From: Edwardiiplasma whartonense | GTDB taxonomy: Bacteria > Bacillota_I > Bacilli_A > Mycoplasmatales > Mycoplasmataceae | Length of the DNA stretch: 64,000 nt | Assembly: GCF_023566315.1 (NCBI RefSeq) | Contig: NZ_JAKNSU010000003.1 | Direction: 5' to 3' (one strand) | Shown here: positions 9,167 to 20,606 of the stretch, one piece after another | Position numbering within the stretch: position 1 is the first letter of the stretch | Layout: each line of letters begins with the position of its first letter | Position numbers and translations under genes: made by a program | Notes under the pieces: generated by a model | Told to the model about the DNA's origin: nothing | Database searches by the model: none | The model's input: the letters and a program-made list of their open reading frames with translations, nothing else

Positions 9167-11164
9167 ATGTCAATTAAAAAACAATTTAAACAGTTTGAGT
9201 TAAAAGCTCCTTATCTTCCTAGTGGCGATCAACCCAAAGCAATTGAACAGTTATTAACTGGGATAAAACAAGGAAAAAAGGACCAAGTGTTATTAGGGGC
9301 TACGGGAACTGGAAAGACTTTTACCATGGCTAATATCATTGATAAGTTAAATAAACCAACCCTAGTTCTTGCTCATAATAAAACTTTAGCGATGCAACTT
9401 TATTATGAATTAAAAGAGTTTTTTCCTAACAACCGGGTGGAATATTTTGTTTCGAACTTTGATTTTTACCAACCCGAAGCCTATGTTCCTGCTAAAGACT
9501 TGTATATTGATAAAGATGCGCGCCAAAATATGGAATTAGACATGATGCGTTTAAGTGCGATGAATGCGTTAATGACTAGAAGTGATACGATTGTGGTTGC
9601 AAGTGTGGCTGCAATTTATGCTGAGCAAGACCCTAGGGAATATTCAAAACTCTTTTTTGAACTGAATGTTGGTCAAAAAATCTCTAAACGGGATTTATTA
9701 ACTTTTTTGGTTCGTACTGGTTATGTTCGTAACGAAATTGAAAATGCTCCTGGAACCTTTAGTGCTAAGGGAGATGTGATTAAAATTGTTCCTGGATGAA
9801 TGAGTAGTGAAATGTTTCGAATTTCACTTTTTGGTGATGAAATTGAAGAAATTTCGGTTATGAATAGTACTACTGGTGGGGTTTCTGGTCATAGCAGAAC
9901 AGTAACAATTTTTCCTGCTCAAGATTATATAACTAGCGAAGAACGGTTGAAGGGGGCTGTAGAAAATATTGCTAAAGAGTTAGAAGAACGTTTAAAGTAT
10001 TTCCGCGATAAAGGTTTGTTATTAGAAGCACAACGATTAGAACAACGGACTAAATATGATTTAGAAGCTTTATCAGAATTTGGTTTTTGTAGTGGGATTG
10101 AAAACTATTCTGCTCAACTTGATTTTCGTCCCCCTGGGGTTGCTCCTTATAGTCTAATTGATTATTTTGGTGATGATTTTTTAACAATCATTGACGAGTC
10201 TCACATGATGATTCCACAAATTAGAGGAATGTTTAATACCGATCGCTCTCGTAAAACTACTTTAATTGATTATGGTTTTCGTCTTCCTTCAGCTTTAGAT
10301 AACCGTCCGTTGAACTTTGAAGAATTCACCAGCGCTTTACAAACAACAATTTATACTTCTGCTACTCCTGGAGACTATGAATTAAGTTTAACTAATAATG
10401 AAACTGTTCAACAAATTATTCGTCCTACAGGGTTGTTAGATCCTGTGATTGAAGTTCGACCAAGTAATGGTCAAATTGATGATTTAATTGAGGAAATTCG
10501 TCTTCGTGCTCAGAAAAAAGAACGGGTATTAATTACCACTTTAACAATTCGGATGAGTGAAGATTTGACCACTTATTTACAAGAGAAAGCAGTCAAGGTT
10601 GCCTACCTTCACTCAGAGTTAAAAACCTTAGAACGTAGTGAAATTATCAATGACTTAAGAAAAGGTGTTTATGATTGTGTGGTTGGAGTTAACCTGTTAA
10701 GAGAAGGTTTAGATATTCCTGAAGTTTCGTTAGTAGCAATTTTGGATGCAGATAAACAAGGATTTTTGCGGAACGCGAGAAGTTTAATTCAAACAGTAGG
10801 AAGAGCTGCTAGAAACGCTGAGGGGAAAGTAATTTTTTATGCTGATACAATGTCGCCAGCAATGCAAGAATGTATCAATGAAACTGCTCGGAGAAGAACG
10901 ATTCAAGAGGAGTATAACCGCGTTCATCACATCACCCCAACTACGGTTTATAAAAAGGTTATTGAAAGTCAATTAACCCAACGTACCCGTAAAGAAATTG
11001 AGAAGGTTAATAAAGCTAAAAGTAGCAAAGAAAAACGCAGTGCATTGGAACGTTTATTAGCAGATTTACGTCAAGAAATGCTTGCTGCTGCCAAAGAGTT
11101 GGACTTTGAACGCGCTGCTGATTTACGCGATACAATTATTGAACTAGAAGGTCAAAAAGAATAA
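9167..11164 (+). CDS. uvrB: Excinuclease ABC subunit B
   Basis: Damage-verifying helicase of nucleotide excision repair, 665 residues. The P-loop GATGTGKT is at residues 44-51, followed by the beta-hairpin segment (YQPEAYVPAKDLYIDKDA), the helicase motifs (LLREGLDIPEVSL, QTVGRAARNA) and a C-terminal UVR domain (ELDFERAADLRD) that binds UvrC. One TGA at 9797-9799 is Trp. It is followed 13 bases later by uvrA, so the damage-recognition pair is one operon. Confidence 0.98.
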
Positions 11165-11177
11165 GAGGAATTGATAA

Positions 11178-14015
11178 ATGAAGAACCAAATTATTATTAA
11201 AGGTGCTCGAGAAAATAACTTAAAGAACTTGGATTTGACTCTCCCAAAAGACCAATTAATTGTTTTTACTGGTCTATCTGGATCAGGGAAATCATCATTG
11301 GCATTTAACACGATTTATGCTGAGGGACGAAGACGTTATATTGAATCATTAAGTGCTTATGCACGCCAATTTTTAGGTGGCAATGAAAAACCTGATGTTG
11401 ATTCAATTGAAGGATTGTCGCCCTCAATTTCAATTGATCAAAAAACCACTTCGCATAACCCCCGTTCAACAGTAGGAACGGTGACTGAAATTTATGATTA
11501 TTTACGGTTGTTATATGCTCGGGTAGGAACACCTTATTGTATTAATGGTCATGGGAAAATTCATGCGTTATCAATTAAAGAAATTGTTGATTCGATTATG
11601 AATGAAATTGTTGATGATGATCAAGTTTATATTCTTAGTCCTGTAATCAGAGAGAAAAAAGGAACTTTTGTTGACTTGTTTGCTCGTTTGGAAAAAGAAG
11701 GTTTTATTCGGGTAATTGTTGATGGCACCACTTATCAACTTGGTGAAGTAATTGAGTTAGAGAAGAATAAAAAACACTCGATTGATATTATTGTTGATCG
11801 TTTGATTTTTAAGAACAACGAAGAAATGCGTTCAAGAATTTATGGAGCAATTGAAACTGGATTAAAATATGCTGATGGATTAATTAAAGTTAGTTTTCCT
11901 CAAAATGACAATAAATCCGACCAATTGTTTTCTACTTCTTATTCATGTAAAATTTGTGGATTTGCTATTCCTGAACTAGAACCCCGTTTATTTTCCTTCA
12001 ATGCGCCTTTGGGTGCTTGTGAAGAGTGTGATGGACTTGGAGTTAGTTTAGAAGCTGATGAAAGTTTAATCATGCCTGATAAACAACTTTCAATTAATCA
12101 GGGCGGAGTACTTTATTTTAAAAATTTAGTTGGTACTGATAATTTGGAATGACAACGTTTCCGTACCCTTTGTGATTATTATTTTATTGATTTGAATCAA
12201 CCTTTATATACCCTGTCAAAAAAACAAATGGAAATGATTTTATGAGGAAGTGATCAACCAATTGAATATAAGTTAATTTCTACGGGAGGAAGAAAGGTTG
12301 AAAACCTAGACTTCATTGAAGGGGTTGCCTCAATGATTCAAAGACGTTATTTTGATACTAAAAGTGAAGAAATGCGTCGTTATTTAAACCGTTATATGGT
12401 AGCAAAACCATGTAAGACTTGTCTTGGAGCAAGATTAAATAAGGTTGCCTTGGCTGTTAAAATTAATGAAAAATCAATTTATGATTACACCCGCATGTCA
12501 ATCAGTGATGAATTAGCATTTATCTTTAACTTAAAGTTAACCCCAAACCAAGCTAAAATTGCTGATTTAGTGGTAAAAGAAATTATTTCGCGCACCCATT
12601 TTTTAGATGAGGTTGGTTTGGGTTATCTTAACTTAGCTCGTAGTGCAACTACCTTGTCGGGAGGAGAAGCGCAACGAATTAGGTTGGCAAAACAAATCGG
12701 TTCCCAATTAACTGGGATTTTGTATGTTTTAGATGAACCTTCAATTGGTTTACACCAACGTGATAACGACCGTTTAATTCGGACTTTGAAAGAGTTACGT
12801 GATCTTGGTAACACTTTAATTGTGGTCGAACATGATGAAGACACGATGAAGGCAGCGGACTGGATTGTTGATATTGGTCCTGGTGCTGGAGAGCATGGTG
12901 GGGAAATAATTTATAGTGGTACTTATGATGATATGGTTGCTCAAAATCAAACTCTAACTGCACAATATCTAACAGGAAAGCAAAAAATTAGCGTGTCAAA
13001 AACTCGTCGTGGTGGTAATGGGAAAGTTTTAGAAATTAAAAAAGCTGCAGAAAACAACTTGAAAAAAATTAATGTTAAAGTTCCTTTGGGTAAATTTGTA
13101 GCGATTACTGGGGTGAGTGGGAGTGGAAAATCAACTTTATTAGAAGATATTATTTATAAAGGGATTAAAGCCAACCTTTCTAAAGAAGTGATTGTTCCTG
13201 GAAAATTTGAGGAAATCAAAGGTTTAGAAAATGTTGATAAGGTAATTTACATTTCTCAAGATCCGATTGGTAAAACGCCAAGGTCTAATCCTGCAACCTA
13301 CACGGGTGTTTTTGATGACATTCGGGATTTATTTACCGAACTTCCTGAAGCTAAAATTCGGGGATACAAAAAGGGACGTTTTAGTTTTAATGTTCCTGGA
13401 GGTCGATGTGAAAATTGTCAAGGAGATGGAGTAATTACAATTTCAATGCAGTTTATGCCTAGTGTGGAGATTGTGTGTGAAGTGTGTGAAGGAAAACGTT
13501 ATAACGAAGAAACTTTACAAGTCCGTTATAAGGAGAAAAACATTTCTGATGTATTAAACATGACTGTTGAAGAAGCGTTGAGTTTCTTTGCTAACATTCC
13601 TCAAATTAAAGAAAAACTTGAAACAATTAACCAAGTGGGCTTAAATTATATTCGTTTAGGTCAATCAGCTACCACTCTTTCAGGGGGAGAAGCGCAACGG
13701 ATCAAACTTTCAACCTACTTGTTAAAAAAGGCCACTGGGAAAACTTTATTCTTACTTGATGAGCCAACGACTGGATTACACATTGATGATGTGAAACGTT
13801 TGTTAATGGTTTTAGATCAATTAGTGGATATGGGAAATACGGTTGTGGCAATTGAACATAACCTCGATTTTATTAAAACCGTCGATTATATTATTGATAT
13901 GGGACCAGAAGGTGGTGAATTTGGAGGAATGGTTGTAGCTAGTGGTACTCCTGAACAAGTGGTGGAGGTTAAAGATAGTTATACTGGTCAATACTTGAAG
14001 AACTATCTAGTTTAA
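11178..14015 (+). CDS. uvrA: Excinuclease ABC subunit A
   Basis: Damage-scanning ATPase of nucleotide excision repair, 945 residues. Two ABC modules are visible: the first P-loop GLSGSGKSS (residues 34-42) with signature LSGGEAQRIRLAKQ, and the second P-loop GVSGSGKST with signature LSGGEAQRIKLS. Each module carries a zinc-binding CxxC pair (CKICG/CEECDG and CENCQGDG/CEVCEG). TGA codons at 12150-12152 and 12243-12245 are Trp. It starts 13 bases after uvrB and ends 6 bases before folC. Confidence 0.98.
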
Positions 14016-14021
14016 TGATTT

Positions 14022-15149
14022 ATGATTAGTGTTGATGAAAGTTTTCTCCCGATTAAAAAACGTTTTAACAAAAAATATCATTTGAAAGAAGTGCTTGCTC
14101 ACCTTGGTAATCCTCAAACAGCAATTAAAACGATTAATGTCGTTGGAACCAACGGAAAAGGATCGGTCACCCGCTTTCTTGCTTTGGGTTTAGCTCAAAG
14201 ATATCCTAAGGTAGGTGTCTTTAGCTCGCCAGCGTTTTTCTATCAAAACGAACGGATTGCAATTAATCAAACTTTAATTAGTGATCAAGATTTAAGACAA
14301 TATTTAGCAATGGTTCAGCCTTGAATCGAACAATACCAGTTAACCTTTTTTGAAATTTGAACTTTAATTGCGATTCTTTATTTTTGTGACCAGAAAGTTG
14401 ATTTAGCAATCGTGGAGGCTGGAATTGGGGGAGTCAAGGATGTGACTTATCTTTTTTCAAACCAAATTGCAACCTTGTTAACGATGGTTGGTTTTGATCA
14501 TGAAGAAGTATTAGGAACTGATATTGAAACAATTTTAACCAATAAAGTTTTAATGGCTAAACCTAAAACTAAACTTTATGTTAGTAGTGATAATATCAAG
14601 TACTTGATTTCAATTGACAAAATTCTCAAAGATCAACAAGTAGAAATTGTCCTTGGTGAAATTATTGATGATGAAGTTTTATACCAACAAGCAAATAAGG
14701 GTTTGGTAAAAACCTTTCTTTCTCAAGAGTTTCAAATTAATGATTTTGATTTTTTAAAAGCACCATCGCTTCTGGGGCGCTTTCAAGTTTTACAAACCGA
14801 ACCTTTATTAATTGTTGATGGTGCTCATAATCCTGCTGGAATTGAAGCTTTAATTAAAAGTTTTATAAACAAGTATCCTAACAAAGATCCAGTAGTGATT
14901 GTGGGGTGCAGTGCTCATAAAGATTATCAAACCAATCTTAAAGTGTTAAGCAATCACTTTTCAAAACTTTATGTAACTGCTTTTGATCACTTTCAAAGCT
15001 GAAATCTTGATCAGGTTATGATTGGAGAAAAAATTGGTGATTGGAAAACTTTCCTCCAAACTCAATTAGCTAATAATTGCGATGTTTTGGTTTGTGGTAG
15101 TCTTTATTTTATCCCCCTGGTTGAACAATGATATTATAATTATCACTAA
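14022..15149 (+). CDS. folC: Folylpolyglutamate/dihydrofolate synthase
   Basis: Mur-ligase-like ATPase that adds glutamate to folates, trapping them in the cell. It has 375 residues, slightly short for the family. The folate-family P-loop VVGTNGKGSV is near residues 40-50, and the ligase motifs EAGIGGVKDVT, TLLTMVGFDHEEVLGTDIETI and DGAHNPAGIEAL follow. Four TGA codons (the first at 14322-14324) are read as Trp. It follows uvrA by 6 bases and precedes a FolT-like folate transporter gene, so the pair looks like uptake plus retention of folate. Confidence 0.93.
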
Positions 15150-15166
15150 AGTTTAAAAGGAGAAAA

Positions 15167-15898
15167 TTACCAACTATTAATCACAACTTGTATTTATTGA
15201 CTACGTTGATTTTTTTAGGAACATTTCTTGGTTTATTAGCAGGATGTTATCTACTTCAACGTTGAGAGTTAAGAAAAACTTATCAGACTAAAAACATTAC
15301 CTTAATGGCTTTTTTAATTGCTTTAAGTGTTTTGTTAACCAATTTGTTGAGTTATTCTTTCTTAGTGGTTGGAACAACGATTCGGTTAGCTTTGGGTAAC
15401 TTCCTTTTATTTACTACGGGAATGATTTTTGGCCCGTTCACAGGAATGATTTCAGGGTTATTAAGTGACACTTTAGGAACGTTAATTAATAATGGTGGAG
15501 TTTATCATTTTGGCTTTGCTTTTGCTAAATCTTTGTTTGGTTTAAGCGGAGGACTTGTGTTTCTTTACAAAAATAATAAGTGGTTATTTTTGAAAATCAT
15601 TAGTTATTTTAGTCTAAATTTCCTGATTTATAGTTTTGTAATTTCCCCATTAAGTGTTGCTAGTTTATATAATAGTTACTCACTTGCGATCTTAATGGGA
15701 GTTGGAAAGTTACTTCGTTTTCCGATTGAAATTGGTATCTATCTTCCTCTGGTTTTTCTTTCTTTTAATCTGTTAAGTTTTTTATTATGAAGAGTTCGAG
15801 GAAAACAAAAGAAAAACAAATTATGGTGCTTTAGGAACGGAAGGGTTATCTTGAAAAAAACTTCAAAGTTACCTAAACAAAAAAATCTGGTGCTTTAA
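15167..15898 (+). CDS. FolT-like ECF transporter S component (folate uptake)
   Basis: Membrane protein of about 243 residues. The core MAFLIALSVLLTNLLSYSF...IRLALGNFLLFTTGMIFGP...GLLSDTLGTLI...FGFAFAKSLFGLSGG resembles the folate-specific S component FolT of energy-coupling-factor transporters, which binds the vitamin and needs the ECF ATPase and T modules (not in this window). The location right after folC fits folate. The start is uncertain: a good ribosome-binding site (AAAAGGAG, 15155-15162) is followed in frame only by TTA at 15167, ATT at 15176 and TTG at 15188, with no ATG before 15305. TGA codons near both ends are Trp, and the tail is lysine-rich. Confidence 0.75.
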
Positions 15899-15987
15899 AG
15901 AGGGTAAAAAAAGAAGAATTAGACAAAAATGCAGCAGAAGAAGTGATTTAAATTATAATTAAACTATGAAGGTGATTGGAGTTAAGT

Positions 15988-16953
15988 ATGCCTGAAAAAT
16001 TAACGTTAAAAAAGATTTGTGATCAATTTGGAATGGAAGTTTTAGCAGGTGATGATAAACTTGAAACCAAAACTGTTAATGTTTATGGGTTGAATCGTGC
16101 TGGGTTAGAATTAACAGGATTTTTTGTTCCTGTTCCTAATAGTAATAATGCGCGCAGAATGCTCCTCCTTTCGTCTAAAGAGGCAGCTTATATTCAACAA
16201 TTAGATGAAGCAACGCGCGCAGAACGTTATGAAAAGTTGATGCTTGATAGTGTTCCAGGGATTATTGTGACCCAAAAGTTTAGCGATTTAGTCACAATTA
16301 CCAGAGTTGCTAAAGCTAAAAACTTTCCGTTATTGAAGGTAGAAACTGAATCTACTTCTGAATTGACCCAAAAAGTTCTTGATTACTTTGATAATTTTTT
16401 TGCTCCTCAACTTGAAGAACACGGTTCGTTAGTTAACATTTATGGTCAAGGAGTATTGATTATTGGGAAGTCAGGAATTGGGAAGTCAGAAATGGTGATT
16501 GAATTAATTAAAAATAACCATTTGTTTGTTGGTGATGACCGAATTATTATTACTAATAAATCTTCAGTGTTGTATGGGCGTTCTCATCCTATTTTAAAGA
16601 ACTTAATTGAAGTTCGTGGAATCGGAATTATGGATATGTCTAAAACTAATGGTTATCAGGCAATTATGGATACCACCACAATTGATTTGGTTGTAGAACT
16701 CTTTTCTTTTGAACAAAATAAACTTGATGATTCTGAACGTTTGGATGCTCATTATCAAACCAAAGATATCTTGGGTGTAGAGGTTCCTTTTATTAGGATT
16801 CCAGTTTCTTCAGGACGAAATATTTCAACAATTGTTGAAGCAGCAGTTGGTCAGTTAAAACTAGTTAAGTCAGGAAATGCTGAAGATATTGTCCAAGTAA
16901 TGGATGACCGAATTAACCAAGAGCAGGGAAATGAAGGTCGTGAAAATAACTAG
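15988..16953 (+). CDS. hprK: HPr kinase/phosphorylase
   Basis: Bifunctional enzyme that phosphorylates or dephosphorylates HPr on its regulatory serine in response to sugar metabolites. It has 321 residues; the P-loop GKSGIGKS is at residues 160-167, followed by the HprK signature EVRGIGIMDM. The ATG at 15988 is preferred to an upstream TTG; TATAAT at 15954-15959 is the likely -10. Its substrate HPr is encoded at 48858-49127 in this window. The next gene, lgt, starts inside its end. Confidence 0.97.
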   Translation: MPEKLTLKKICDQFGMEVLAGDDKLETKTVNVYGLNRAGLELTGFFVPVPNSNNARRMLLLSSKEAAYIQQLDEATRAERYEKLMLDSVPGIIVTQKFSDLVTITRVAKAKNFPLLKVETESTSELTQKVLDYFDNFFAPQLEEHGSLVNIYGQGVLIIGKSGIGKSEMVIELIKNNHLFVGDDRIIITNKSSVLYGRSHPILKNLIEVRGIGIMDMSKTNGYQAIMDTTTIDLVVELFSFEQNKLDDSERLDAHYQTKDILGVEVPFIRIPVSSGRNISTIVEAAVGQLKLVKSGNAEDIVQVMDDRINQEQGNEGRENN

Positions 16954-18535
16954 TAGTTTTTTTAGTCAAAGTCAGGATTTAATTAATTGAATTAGTCTTC
17001 ATGGTGATCCAAGTAATGTCAGAAACTTAAATGGAGTGATACCAGCCTATCCTATTTTTATGTTCATTGGAATTATCCTAGTAATCGTGGCTTCGATTAT
17101 TAAAATGAAAACAAAGCGCATTCCGTTAAGAGAGTTAGAATTGGCGATTGTGATTACTGTTCCTTTGGGAATTTTGGGAGCAACGATTTTTGGTAAGGCT
17201 TTTATTCCTGGATTAGTGTGGTATCACGTGTTTTTCTTTTGAGAACCAGGAATGAGCTTATTTGGTGCGTTAGGATTAGGGGTTGCTGCTGGTTTTGTCT
17301 GGTTTTATCGTCGGTCAAAAGTGACGATGATTTCAGTATGAGTATATGCTGATTGTATTTTACCAAATATCCTTTTAGGTCAAATTATTGGTCGGTGAGG
17401 AAACATGTATAACCACGAAATTTTAGGACAAGTAGTTAGTTATGAATCGTTAGGATGATTGATAGGTTCAATTCGAGACCAGTTATTTTACTTTCCTAGT
17501 GAATTAGCAACTTTGGCTTTGCCTAACGGGTGAGGTGAAATTGTAGCTAATCATGGTTCTAATCTTGATGAAGCTATTCAAGCATTGATTGATGCAGGAC
17601 TCCCTTCTGATCAAGGTGAAACAATGAAAAATCTTTTAACCCAACCCTTGCAATATCGTGAACCATTATTTTTGTATGAATCATTAAGTAATAGTTGCTT
17701 ATGATTAATTCTTACTTTTATTGTTCCTAACCTTTCGCGCTGGTTTCAACCCCCCCTTAAGTACCCTTGAGATGTTGAACCAAAAGCATATCCAGGATGA
17801 TATAACAAAAAATATAAACATTTGCCTGAAAGCGAAATTAGTAGCATGAACAGTCAAAAACCGATAAAATATCAGCGAGTACTGGTTGGTGACGATCAAA
17901 CACCAGAACTCAAACTTTCGTTCTTTAATGCTTGAAACAAGGCTTATTATTGGTATGAGAGTGATGAGGCAGAAACTGAAAAACTCCTTGCTTCTCAAGA
18001 ACAGCGCAGTGAGAAAATTCAACAAGTTTATCAACGAATTGAAGGTTTAAGTCAGCAAAAAACTAAACGTCAAAATCAAGCAAAACAGAGGTTTTTAAAT
18101 CGGTCTCATCAATATGATAAAGGGAGTGCGCAATTTAAAAAAGCCAAAACTACTTATCATCAAGAATTAAGAACTAATCGAGTTGAATATCAGAAGGCTA
18201 AACAAACCCAATTGGCATCACTTGGTGGTTTTAAGCGTCATTTTGCTGCCAATCCTGATGCAAAGTACTTAGAACAAGTAAATAATCCAAATCACTTCTG
18301 AATTTTACGAAGTGGGGTTATTAGTGGTGGTTATCTCTTTGGTTATTTATTAATTCGGATTATTTTAGAAACTCATCGCCAAGCAAGTGAGTTGTTTATT
18401 CAAAATACTCCAATTGCTGATTATTTAGTTTTAAGTTTAATTCTTTTTCTAGGAATTGTGTTAATCGTTTTTGCTCAAGGGATTTCCCCTTATAAATGAA
18501 GAATGGTAGGTTGATTATATGAAAAATCTTACTAA
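16931..18535 (+). CDS. lgt: Prolipoprotein diacylglyceryl transferase paralogue 1, with large insertion
   Basis: Membrane enzyme family that transfers diacylglycerol from phosphatidylglycerol to the lipobox cysteine of prelipoproteins. Signature GRWGNMYNHEILG is present, and so is the distal GYLFGYLLIRIILETHRQ motif. The protein is 534 residues, about twice the usual size, because a charged, Gln/Lys-rich coiled-coil-like segment (about residues 277-455) is inserted before the last two membrane helices. The position equivalent to E. coli His103 (in the HGG loop) is Phe here (MSLFGAL). It contains many TGA Trp codons. It overlaps hprK by 23 bases and trxB by 17 bases. A second, better-conserved copy is at 20607-22052. 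Confidence 0.88.
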
Positions 18536-19472
18536 TAAAAATCAAGAAAAAATTTATGATGTAGTTATTGTTGGGGGTGGTCCTGCTGGTTTAACTGCAG
18601 CAATCTATGCTGCTAGAGCAGGATTAAAGGTTATTATTTTAGAAAAAGAAGTTCCTGGAGGAAAAATGGTTAAAACTGCTGAAGTTGAAAACTACCCAGG
18701 ATTTAATTCAATCCTTGGTCCTGATTTAGCGATGCGGATGTATGAACAGGCCACTAGTTTAGGAGCTGAATTTGAGTATGATGGTGTGCTTCATTTTACT
18801 AAACGGGATGATAACTTGTTTGAAGTCCACACTGTTCAACCAAACACTTTTTATACTAAAACCTTAATTATTGCTACGGGAACCTTAGAAAACAAGTTAG
18901 GCATTCCTGGTGAAGACCGCTTATATGGTAAAGGTGTCAGTTATTGTGCGGTGTGTGATGGTGCTTTTCACAAAGGTGGTGATGTTGCTGTGGTTGGTGG
19001 AGGCTACTCTGCTTTAAGTGAAGGAACTTATTTAACTGCTTTTGTCAAAAACTTGTATGTCTTTGTGCGCAAGGATCATTTTAAAGCTGATGAATTTCAA
19101 GTTAGTTTATTAAAAGAAAAACCAGGGGTCCACTTTATTATGAATACGGTGGTAGAAGAAATCATTGGTACTGATAAAGTCGAAGCAATAAAAACAAAAA
19201 ATTTAATCACTGGTGAGGTAAAGGAAGTTAAAGTTCAAGCAGTTTTCCCTTATATTGGTTCAAAACCAATTACTGATTTTATCCATTCTGAACTTAACTT
19301 AAAAGATGACCAAGGTTATTTAAAAGTTAATGCGGATATGTCAACAATTATTCCTGGGTTATTTGGTGCTGGAGATGTGCGCGAAGTACCCTTACGCCAG
19401 ATTGCCATCGCTTCTGGAGACGGAGCGTTAGCGGGGCAAATGGCTGTGGAGTACATTCAAAACTTGGGATAA
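18519..19472 (+). CDS. trxB: Thioredoxin reductase
   Basis: NADPH-dependent flavoprotein that reduces thioredoxin, 317 residues. The FAD-binding VVIVGGGPAGLTAA begins near residue 16, the redox-active CAVC is at residues 143-146, the NADPH site is VVGGGYSAL, and the C-terminal FAD motif is GLFGAGDVREVPLRQ. The ATG lies within the end of lgt (17-base overlap), so it is translationally coupled to it. A strong terminator follows. Confidence 0.97.
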   Translation: MKNLTNKNQEKIYDVVIVGGGPAGLTAAIYAARAGLKVIILEKEVPGGKMVKTAEVENYPGFNSILGPDLAMRMYEQATSLGAEFEYDGVLHFTKRDDNLFEVHTVQPNTFYTKTLIIATGTLENKLGIPGEDRLYGKGVSYCAVCDGAFHKGGDVAVVGGGYSALSEGTYLTAFVKNLYVFVRKDHFKADEFQVSLLKEKPGVHFIMNTVVEEIIGTDKVEAIKTKNLITGEVKEVKVQAVFPYIGSKPITDFIHSELNLKDDQGYLKVNADMSTIIPGLFGAGDVREVPLRQIAIASGDGALAGQMAVEYIQNLG

Positions 19473-19497
19473 AAAACCAATCTTAGTAAATAAAATT

Positions 19498-19537
19498 AAA
19501 CCAAACTAAGTATTTTTAACTTAGTTTGGTTTTTTTT
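19498..19537 (+). terminator. Terminator after trxB
   Basis: A perfect 13-bp stem (AAACCAAACTAAG / CTTAGTTTGGTTT) with a 9-base loop and a T-run. It closes the hprK-lgt-trxB operon. Confidence 0.9.
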
Positions 19538-19630
19538 ACGTTTTTCGTCAGTTTTAATTGCAAAAGATAAGTTCTTTTTATAAATTTATAGATATAACTA
19601 ATTATAATAAATCTAAAGGAGGAATGAATA

Positions 19631-19933
19631 ATGTTTACAAAAGAAGAAATTGAACATTTGAAAAACTTAAAAGAAAAAGCTAAAAGAGAAGCTGCCGAAG
19701 CAGTTAAAATGGGATTGGAAGCAAAGAAAGCTTGAGAAAATGCTGAGTCTGTGAAGTCTGAAGCAGAATCAGTGAAAGCTGAATTTGATGCTTTATTAGA
19801 AAAAACTGAATTTTCTAACCAATGAAAGAAAAAAGCCGCTTCTGTCGAAACTCACGCAAATGAAATTAAAAAAGTAGTTGAGAAAGATTTTTCAAATCAA
19901 TTCTCAGAACCAAAAACTGCAAAAACTAAATAA
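19631..19933 (+). CDS. Small lysine/glutamate-rich helical protein of unknown function
   Basis: A 100-residue soluble protein with two TGA Trp codons, rich in Lys, Glu and Ala and nearly free of helix breakers (for example EKAKREAAEAVKMGLEAKKA), so it is predicted to be one long helix or coiled coil. It has no signal peptide or membrane segment. It forms its own unit: TATAAT at 19603-19608, a strong ribosome-binding site (AAAGGAGG, 19617-19624 region), and a perfect terminator right after. The family is not recognised; it might be a structural or nucleoid-associated protein, but nothing in the sequence proves this. Confidence 0.75.
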
Positions 19934-19937
19934 ACTA

Positions 19938-19968
19938 AAAAAAAGGAAGATAAAATCTTCCTTTTTTC
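19938..19968 (+). terminator. Terminator after the 100-residue protein
   Basis: Stem AAAAGGAAGAT / ATCTTCCTTTT with a 3-base loop, followed by T-rich sequence. Confidence 0.88.
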
Positions 19969-20116
19969 TTTTGATGATTTCTAAATAAATAACTAATCAT
20001 TATTGCTTCAATTGTTTGATGAGGGTTCTGATAACATCAATCAGGTTGTTATGATCCATCCTTGGTTATGTTTATGTAAGTGCTTTTATTAATATTTTAT
20101 GTCGTGATGAAATAAC

Positions 20117-20152
20117 AAAAAACCTTATCTTTGAACAATGATAAGGTTTTTT
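20117..20152 (-). terminator. Terminator of the minus-strand two-TM protein gene
   Basis: A perfect 12-bp stem (AAAAAACCTTAT / ATAAGGTTTTTT) just downstream of the minus-strand stop at 20168. The stem is symmetrical, so it may act in both directions. The rest of 19969-20116 shows no gene. Confidence 0.8.
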
Positions 20153-20167
20153 AATATTTTTTAATGC

Positions 20168-20500
20168 TTAAACTTGAAAATTGTTTGCAGCTTCATCCAT
20201 TCTGGTGTTAGTAGCATCACTGATTTTTGCTCGTTCATATTGATCAACCTTACCATTAGCAACGATTAATAGAACTCCAGAAATGATACTTAAAAAGAAT
20301 AAAGCACAAACTCCTAATGTTAAACATTCACTTGGCTCAGCAGCTAAACGTTTTTTATTGATGCTCATTGTCATTGGAATTGTTCATAGCATTGGAAGCA
20401 ATAACGCTGCTGTAAGCACGGTGCTAAGAATTGCAAATGCATAAGCTATTCCTAATAATGACTGGTAGGCACTAAGATATTTTTCTCGATTTTGGTACAT
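20168..20500 (-). CDS. Two-TM membrane protein of unknown function
   Basis: A 110-residue protein on the opposite strand to its neighbours. The N-terminal part has one hydrophobic segment (YAFAILSTVLTAALLLPML), then a short basic loop (SINKKRL), a second segment (LGVCALFFLSIISGVLLIVA) and a polar tail ending in ANNFQV. One TGA is Trp. The ribosome-binding site AAAGGAGAA precedes ATG at 20500, and a TATAAT on the minus strand (complement of 20541-20546) is the likely -10, back-to-back with the promoter of the second lgt. It resembles small DUF4190/TM2-like membrane proteins in layout, but the family is not certain. Confidence 0.75.
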
Positions 20501-20606
20501 AATAATTCTCCTTTATTTATACTCATTAATATTCTAATTGATTATAACAATACTTTCTAACCAGAGAATCGGTATAATCAACAATAGAAAATAAGGAGTA
20601 CTAAAG

